DNA of 34,865 nt from an uncultured Christensenella sp. (GTDB lineage: Bacteria > Bacillota > Clostridia > Christensenellales > UBA1242), in assembly GCA_949290565.1 (NCBI GenBank), contig CASESH010000044.1, positions 1 through 34,865 of the forward strand, given 5' to 3'. The notes beneath the pieces are model-generated. The model saw only the letters and a program-made list of their open reading frames with translations. It was not told the DNA's origin and searched no databases. A program made the translations under genes and the position numbers. Shown here piece after piece: positions 31,100 through 34,865 of this stretch. Positions within the stretch are counted from its first letter, which is position 1, and each line of letters starts with the position of its first letter.

Positions 31100-31273
31100 A
31101 TTGTAATTTATTGAACTTTTTGTAATATTGTTTATTTAGTTTAGGGAACAAATTAACTTTAATTATAAAATTAACTAAAAGTAATATTATATTCTAATTA
31201 CATATACTTGGGTAATGTTACACCCACAGAAATATAATCTCATTTAAAAATTTTAAAAAATTTAAAAATTTTG
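31100..31273. other. AT-rich divergent spacer between spoIIA and the tRNA operon
   Basis: No gene was found. The right part (about 31240-31273) is made of A- and T-tracts with a phased look and lies directly upstream of the tRNA promoter, in the position of an UP element. The left part should contain the spoIIA promoter, but no match is convincing. Confidence 0.5.
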
Positions 31274-31302
31274 TTGACAACCCTTAAAAGATATTGTAAT
31301 AT
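31274..31302 (+). promoter_or_regulatory. Strong promoter of the six-tRNA operon
   Basis: A perfect -35 TTGACA (31274-31279), 17 bases, and TAATAT (31297-31302). A/T-tracts upstream resemble an UP element. The predicted start near 31309 is 13 bases before tRNA-Pro. This is stable-RNA promoter architecture. Confidence 0.85.
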
Positions 31303-31321
31303 TTAAGAGCATTTAACTTAA

Positions 31322-31397
31322 CGGGGTGTAGCGCAGTTGGTAGCGCACGTGGTTTGGGACCATGGGGCCGGGAGTTCGAGTCTCTCCACCCCGACCA
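31322..31397 (+). tRNA. tRNA-Pro (anticodon TGG)
   Basis: 76 bases with encoded CCA. The acceptor CGGGGTG pairs with CACCCCG; the anticodon loop is TTTGGGA on a CGTGG/CCATG stem; the T-arm is GGGAG TTCGAGT CTCTC. First gene of the operon. Confidence 0.96.
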
Positions 31398-31411
31398 AAG
31401 TTAAAATGCAA

Positions 31412-31488
31412 GGGCCTTTAGCTCAGTTGGTTAGAGCAACCGGCTCATAACCGGTCGGTCCGGGGTTCAAGTCCCTGAAGGCCCACCA
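31412..31488 (+). tRNA. tRNA with CAT anticodon (elongator Met or Ile2)
   Basis: 77 bases with encoded CCA. The acceptor GGGCCTT pairs with AAGGCCC, so the first pair is G-C and this is not an initiator tRNA. The anticodon loop is CTCATAA on an ACCGG/CCGGT stem. The CAT anticodon fits elongator methionine or lysidine-modified isoleucine tRNA; sequence alone does not settle which. The GGxCCTTTAGCTC start resembles Gram-positive tRNA-Ile2. Confidence 0.93.
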
Positions 31489-31537
31489 AAGCATTTTTAG
31501 TATACTAAAATTGCTTATTGGGGAAATAAATGTTTAT

Positions 31538-31614
31538 GGCTTGGTAGTTCAGTTGGTTAGAACGCCGCCCTGTCACGGCGGAGGTCGAGAGTTCGAGTCT
31601 CTTCCAAGTCGCCA
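31538..31614 (+). tRNA. tRNA-Asp (anticodon GTC)
   Basis: 77 bases with encoded CCA and discriminator G. The acceptor GGCTTGG pairs with CCAAGTC (one G-T), and the anticodon loop is CTGTCAC on a CCGCC/GGCGG stem. A 16-base palindrome TTTTAGTATACTAAAA lies in the spacer before it (31495-31510). Confidence 0.95.
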
Positions 31615-31640
31615 TTACGATTTAATCGTAAATCCCTTAG

Positions 31641-31716
31641 GCCTTGGTAGCTCAGTCGGTAGAGCAGGGGACTGAAAATCCCCGTGTCGGTGGTTCGATT
31701 CCGCCCCAAGGCACCA
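31641..31716 (+). tRNA. tRNA-Phe (anticodon GAA)
   Basis: 76 bases with encoded CCA. The acceptor GCCTTGG pairs with CCAAGGC, the anticodon loop is CTGAAAA on a GGGGA/TCCCC stem, and the T-loop has TTCGATT. Confidence 0.96.
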
Positions 31717-31726
31717 AAGGAATTAT

Positions 31727-31801
31727 GCTAGTGTGGCTCAATGGTAGAGCAGCTGATTTGTAATCAGCCGGTTGTTGGTTCGATTCCGACCACTAGCTCC
31801 A
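31727..31801 (+). tRNA. tRNA-Thr (anticodon TGT)
   Basis: 75 bases with encoded CCA and discriminator T. The acceptor GCTAGTG pairs with CACTAGC, and the anticodon loop is TTTGTAA on a GCTGA/TCAGC stem. The last A of its CCA is also the first base of the inverted repeat that follows. Confidence 0.95.
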
Positions 31802-31865
31802 TGTCGCAGTAATATCCACCCAATGCAATATCGCAAGATATTGTTCCACCATGTTACTGCGACAT
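31801..31865 (+). repeat. Structured inverted-repeat spacer between tRNA-Thr and tRNA-Tyr
   Basis: ATGTCGCAGTAA (31801-31812) pairs perfectly with TTACTGCGACAT (31854-31865), and three more pairs extend it inward. The centre is a second hairpin, CAATATC/GATATTG (31826-31832 and 31837-31843), closed by a GCAA (GNRA) tetraloop. The internal loop holds CCACCC on one side and CCACC on the other, both complementary to the GGGTGG at the 5' end of tRNA-Tyr. The other spacers in this operon have nothing comparable. It could be an RNase III-type processing signal, a small RNA or an inserted repeat. Confidence 0.75.
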
Positions 31866-31868
31866 TTT

Positions 31869-31953
31869 GGGTGGGTTGCAGAGCGGTCAAATGCAACGGA
31901 CTGTAAATCCGTCGGCTTCGCCTTCGATGGTTCGAATCCATCCCCGCCCACCA
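31869..31953 (+). tRNA. tRNA-Tyr (anticodon GTA)
   Basis: 85 bases, a class II tRNA with a long variable arm (CGGCTTCGCCTTCG region) and encoded CCA. The acceptor GGGTGGG pairs with CCCGCCC (one T-G), and the anticodon loop is CTGTAAA on an ACGGA/TCCGT stem. Last tRNA of the operon. Confidence 0.95.
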
Positions 31954-32001
31954 AATAAAATTTTTCTAAATCCCTTTATTTTAAAGGATTTTAACAATTT
32001 T

Positions 32002-32050
32002 GACTATTTTAAGCCTAAGTACACTTAAAATAGTCTTTTTTTATATTTTT
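32002..32050 (+). terminator. Terminator of the tRNA operon
   Basis: GACTATTTTAAG (32002-32013) pairs perfectly with CTTAAAATAGTC (32024-32035) across a ten-base loop, followed by TTTTTTTATATTTTT. A weaker hairpin lies just upstream (about 31972-31990). Confidence 0.88.
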
Positions 32051-32069
32051 CTTAACTTTTCGTTAAAAT

Positions 32070-32093
32070 TTTGGGTCAAAATTTGGGTCAAAA
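32070..32093. repeat. Tandem 12-base repeat downstream of the tRNA operon
   Basis: TTTGGGTCAAAA occurs twice in direct tandem (32070-32081 and 32082-32093). Each copy is the core of a short inverted repeat TTTTG-GGT-CAAAA. It could be a pair of protein-binding sites or a relic of an integrase arm region next to tRNA genes. The rest of 32036-32285 is AT-rich without a gene; an extended -10 word TGGTATAAT lies at 32159-32167. Confidence 0.6.
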
Positions 32094-32285
32094 TTCAGGA
32101 TATAAATTATTTAAAGAGATAATATAATTTTATGTTTATTATATACTTAAATAGATATTGGTATAATTGTAGTGCATTTTATTTATTATTAAGAAAATTG
32201 AACTAATAACGCTTTAATTATTATTCAATGTAAATCTTTTTTAGTCAATACATCTATAAAGATTTAAAATTAATAGTAAATCATT

Positions 32286-32314
32286 TTGCTTTTTTTATTT
32301 AAGTAAAATATAAT
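32286..32314 (+). promoter_or_regulatory. Promoter of copA-copZ
   Basis: TTGCTT (32286-32291), 17 bases, TATAAT (32309-32314). The predicted start near 32321 is 16 bases before the copA ATG. No CopY box (TACAnnTGTA) or obvious CsoR operator is seen. Confidence 0.65.
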
Positions 32315-32336
32315 ATAAACTGATTTTGGAGTTAAA

Positions 32337-34532
32337 ATGAAAAGAATTATTCTTGGTATAGAGGGTATGAGTTGCAGTGCGTGCTCTCAGGGGATTGAAA
32401 AGTATTTAAAGAAACAAGATGGTGTTTTTAGTGCGAGTGTAAATCTTGTTATGGGTAATGCTACCATTGAATATGATGAAAATAAACTCAATAAAAATAA
32501 ACTAGAAAAATTTATTAAGGATGTTGGCTTTAAAAGTACAGGCATATATAAACTTCAAGATGAAAGTAAGTCAAATAAAAAAACTAAGGTATTATTTATT
32601 TGTTTTACACTTCTTGCATTACTTGTACTTTATATTTCAATGGGGAGTATGATAGGTCTTCCATTGCCAAACTTTATGAGTTATGAGAGTAATCCGAAAG
32701 TATTTAGCATAATTTTACTTATTCTTATTATTCCTTTTTTAGTGTATGGATTTGATATATTTAAAAGTGGAATCAAGTGTTTATTTTTAAAAATGCCAAA
32801 CATGGATACTCTTGTAACTATAGGGGTGTTTAGTAGTTTTTTATATAGTCTATATTCATTTATTATGATAATGCAAGGAGAAAGTAGTTTTGTGCATAGT
32901 TTATACTTAGAATCTTGTGCAATCATTATTTATTTTATCAAACTTGGGAGATTTATCGATAGTTCAAATAAAAGTAAAACGAGAGAAGCCATTAAAAACC
33001 TTGTTCAAGTAACGCCAAATAATGCGATTATTAAGTTGGATGGCGAAGAAAAAGAAGTAACATTAGATGAAATAAAGCAGGGAGATATACTGGTTTGTCG
33101 TGCAGGAGATAAGATTGCTGTTGATGGGGTGATTGTTTTTGGCAATACGCACATAAATGAATCTTTTATAACTGGGGAAAGTATGCCAGTTAATAAAAGT
33201 GTTGGCGATAATGTAATTGCAGGGAGTATTAATTTTGACGGTTACATTGAGTATAGTGCACAGAGAATAGGTAGAGATTCTACAATTTCAGAAGTTGTAA
33301 GGCTTGTCGTTGAAGCGACAAATACAAAGATGAAAATATCAAAATTAGCAGATAAAATTAGCGGAATTTTTGTTCCAGTTGTAATAGGAATTGCTCTTTT
33401 AACTTTCCTTGTTTATCTTTGTTTAGGTGTGGGGTTTAATGTTGCATTAAAATTTTTTGTTACAGTACTTGTTGTTGCTTGCCCCTGTGCTCTTGGTCTT
33501 TCAACCCCAATAGCAGTTGTTATCAGTGAAGGGAAATGTGCAACAAAGGGAATACTTGTTAAAAATAGTCAAACTCTCGAAATTGCAAGTAAAGTTAATA
33601 CTGTCATTTTTGACAAAACAGGAACTCTTACTTATGGTAATCTAAAAGTGGCTAAATTTTTTAATTTTAGTAAATATAGTGATAATGAAATTTTAAATCT
33701 TGTATGTAGTGTTGAAAAATTATCATCCCATCCAATAAAAAATGCCTTTCTGGATATGGCAATAGAAAAGAAAATAGATTTGTTCGATGTTAAAGATTTT
33801 AAGACTATTGAAGGAAAGGGAGTGGTTGGAAAGATAGATAAGAATTTAATAGTAGTAGGAAGTAGTAAAATATTAGATGAATTTAAAATTGAAAATAAAT
33901 ATTTTGAAATAGAAAAACAAGTTGCTCATGAAGGGAGTTTGGTTTATGTGGCACAAAATAAGAGCGTTTTAGGGCTTTTTATTGTAAATGATGTAATAAA
34001 AGAGAGTGCAAAAGAAATTGTGAGTCAGTTAAAGAATAGAAAGATAGAAGTCATAATGTTAACAGGCGACAATGAAGAAGTTGCAAAGGCAAAGGCTAGT
34101 GAATTAGGTATAGATTTAGTCTACGCATCTGTCCTTCCAAAAGGGAAAAATGAGATTATAAATCAATTAAAAAGTAAAGGTAGAGTTGTTTTAATGTGTG
34201 GGGATGGGATAAATGATAGTCCTGCACTTGCTTCTGCTGACATTGGACTTAGTGTTCATAATGGGACAGATATTGCCATGAATTCGTCAGATGTTGTTTT
34301 AATGAGTGATAATTTAAGTCGGATTGTCGAATTGCTTGACATTGGGCGAAAAACAATTAAAAATATAAAGGAAAATCTGTTTTGGGCGTTTTTCTATAAT
34401 ATGCTTATGATACCCATTGCAACGGGAATGTTTAGTTTTATAGGTCTTGTTATAAATCCTATGATAGCAGGTCTTGCAATGGTATTAAGTAGTTTAACAG
34501 TAGTTTTAAATGCTCTTAGACTAAAAAGGTAG
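32337..34532 (+). CDS. copA: Copper(I)-exporting P-type ATPase CopA
   Basis: P1B-1-type ATPase, 731 residues. One N-terminal heavy-metal domain has GMSCSAC with C13 and C16. The pump shows the actuator TGES (279-282), the transmembrane metal site CPC (382-384), the phosphorylated aspartate D426 in DKTGT, the HP pair (465-466), GDGINDSP (622-629), YN (687-688), and M716 with SS (718-719). The CPC, YN and MxxSS set is the copper(I) signature. TTTTGGAG precedes the ATG. It is followed after eight bases by the copZ chaperone gene. No copper regulator gene is in the window. Confidence 0.95.
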   Translation: MKRIILGIEGMSCSACSQGIEKYLKKQDGVFSASVNLVMGNATIEYDENKLNKNKLEKFIKDVGFKSTGIYKLQDESKSNKKTKVLFICFTLLALLVLYISMGSMIGLPLPNFMSYESNPKVFSIILLILIIPFLVYGFDIFKSGIKCLFLKMPNMDTLVTIGVFSSFLYSLYSFIMIMQGESSFVHSLYLESCAIIIYFIKLGRFIDSSNKSKTREAIKNLVQVTPNNAIIKLDGEEKEVTLDEIKQGDILVCRAGDKIAVDGVIVFGNTHINESFITGESMPVNKSVGDNVIAGSINFDGYIEYSAQRIGRDSTISEVVRLVVEATNTKMKISKLADKISGIFVPVVIGIALLTFLVYLCLGVGFNVALKFFVTVLVVACPCALGLSTPIAVVISEGKCATKGILVKNSQTLEIASKVNTVIFDKTGTLTYGNLKVAKFFNFSKYSDNEILNLVCSVEKLSSHPIKNAFLDMAIEKKIDLFDVKDFKTIEGKGVVGKIDKNLIVVGSSKILDEFKIENKYFEIEKQVAHEGSLVYVAQNKSVLGLFIVNDVIKESAKEIVSQLKNRKIEVIMLTGDNEEVAKAKASELGIDLVYASVLPKGKNEIINQLKSKGRVVLMCGDGINDSPALASADIGLSVHNGTDIAMNSSDVVLMSDNLSRIVELLDIGRKTIKNIKENLFWAFFYNMLMIPIATGMFSFIGLVINPMIAGLAMVLSSLTVVLNALRLKR

Positions 34533-34540
34533 GGAATAAA

Positions 34541-34771
34541 GTGTTTAAAAAATTATATGATAATAAATTAAAAGTACTAGGTATGCATTGCCAAAATTGT
34601 GTAAAAAGAGTTGAAGGAGTAATAAAAGAACTTGGAGGAGTTAAAGACATTAATATAGATATTGGAACAGGAGAAGTAAGTTTTTATTCAAAGAAGCAAG
34701 TTGACAAAAACATTCTTAAAGAAGAAATTGAAAATTTAGGATTTGAAGTAGAAGAGAATAAAAATGATTAA
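34541..34771 (+). CDS. copZ: Copper chaperone CopZ (heavy-metal domain)
   Basis: A 76-residue heavy-metal-associated domain protein with the metal-binding GMHCQNC (C17, C20) and the VEGVIKELGGVKDINIDI pattern of the ferredoxin-like fold. It starts with GTG eight bases after copA, with AGGGAA upstream, so it is in the same operon and should deliver copper(I) to CopA. Compared with copA's own domain, the motif reads CQNC where CopA has CSAC. Confidence 0.9.
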   Translation: MFKKLYDNKLKVLGMHCQNCVKRVEGVIKELGGVKDINIDIGTGEVSFYSKKQVDKNILKEEIENLGFEVEENKND

Positions 34772-34796
34772 TTTTTTAGAAAAGAATTTAAAAGCA

Positions 34797-34825
34797 TTGA
34801 CAAATTAGTATAAAGTAAATATAAT
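34797..34825 (+). promoter_or_regulatory. Perfect consensus sigma-A promoter pointing off the window
   Basis: TTGACA (34797-34802), exactly 17 bases, TATAAT (34820-34825). The predicted start is near 34832. It should drive a strongly expressed transcript beyond the right edge. An ATG at 34851 opens a frame to the window end, but no ribosome binding site precedes it, so a stable RNA gene is as likely as a protein. Confidence 0.85.
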
Positions 34826-34865
34826 ATCTATTGCTATGTTGTTGAATATTATGAGAGCAAAAGTA

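Noticed and set aside
31030..31200. A sigma-H promoter for spoIIA
   Set aside because: The expected AGGA-type -35 and GAAT -10 are not found at proper spacing; only generic AT-rich matches occur.
31412..31488. The CAT-anticodon tRNA as initiator tRNA-fMet
   Set aside because: The first acceptor pair is G-C and the anticodon stem lacks the three G-C pairs in initiator arrangement.
31738..31941. A 67-codon minus-strand reading frame across the tRNA-Thr to tRNA-Tyr region
   Set aside because: It is antisense to two tRNA genes and the structured spacer. Frames of this MDSNHRR type are a well-known false prediction opposite tRNA genes.
32222..32262. AAATCTTT/AAAGATTT hairpin before copA as a riboswitch or terminator
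   Set aside because: It is a short, purely AT-rich stem without a T-run or conserved riboswitch core, and it lies upstream of the copA promoter.
1..34865. CRISPR arrays, insertion sequences, prophage genes, rRNA
   Set aside because: No regularly spaced repeats, transposase or integrase frames, phage structural genes or rRNA sequence were seen anywhere in the window.

Overview
The window is a very AT-rich, densely packed bacterial chromosome segment, mostly core housekeeping genes. A complete spoIIA operon (spoIIAA-spoIIAB-sigF), an obg-yhbY-rsfS region, an frr-uppS-cdsA-rseP-polC-like block, a rimP-nusA-rnpM-infB-rbfA-nrnA-truB block, consensus sigma-A promoters and strong AAGGAGG ribosome binding sites all point to a low-GC Bacillota (Firmicutes) of the Clostridia type with a sporulating ancestry. 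TGA is an ordinary stop here, so this is not a Mycoplasma-type code. I cannot name the species; an uncultured, somewhat streamlined gut-type Clostridia lineage is an inference from gene order and base composition.

Layout. 1-1525: a divergent pair, a cysteine-desulfurase-like aminotransferase and a DUF3343 small protein. 1582-3857: nth, obgE, yhbY. 3923-4750: an opposing membrane protein of unknown function. 4850-8468: rsfS, a degenerate PAP2 membrane domain fused to TsaE, tsaB, rimI and an alpha/beta hydrolase, overlapping or nearly so. 8480-12308: a membrane-anchored MurF-type ligase, ddl and an OGG-type DNA glycosylase. 12400-14857: a shikimate-kinase-like protein that has lost its P-loop, then transketolase. 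14971-15168: a bidirectional terminator and a 49-codon membrane peptide gene. 15357-20612: frr, uppS, cdsA, rseP and a PolC-like protein carrying only the N-terminal, OB and exonuclease parts. 20629-29111: a strong promoter and leader hairpin, then rimP, nusA, rnpM, infB, rbfA, nrnA, truB, nfo and yebC. 29130-29204: a near-perfect four-way-junction inverted-repeat structure. 29314-29389: tRNA-Ala. 29512-31030 (minus): the spoIIA operon. 31322-31953: six tRNA genes (Pro, Met/Ile-CAU, Asp, Phe, Thr, Tyr) behind a TTGACA promoter, with a second long inverted-repeat element between Thr and Tyr. 32337-34771: copA and copZ. A perfect consensus promoter points off the right edge.

How the genes work together. 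The main themes are translation (ObgE, YhbY, RsfS, TsaE/TsaB t6A synthesis, RimI, RRF, RimP, NusA, IF-2, RbfA, TruB, tRNAs), cell-envelope precursor synthesis (UppS, CdsA, Mur ligase, Ddl), DNA repair (Nth, OGG, endonuclease IV, a proofreading-type exonuclease), forespore sigma control and copper export. Several genes usual in these neighbourhoods are missing: nadD-yqeK, tsaD, dxr, ispG, ylxQ, ylxP, ribF and the polymerase half of polC. The most unusual items are the inactive-looking PAP2-TsaE fusion, the polymerase-less PolC homologue, the cloverleaf-like element at 29130-29204 and the structured spacer inside the tRNA operon.
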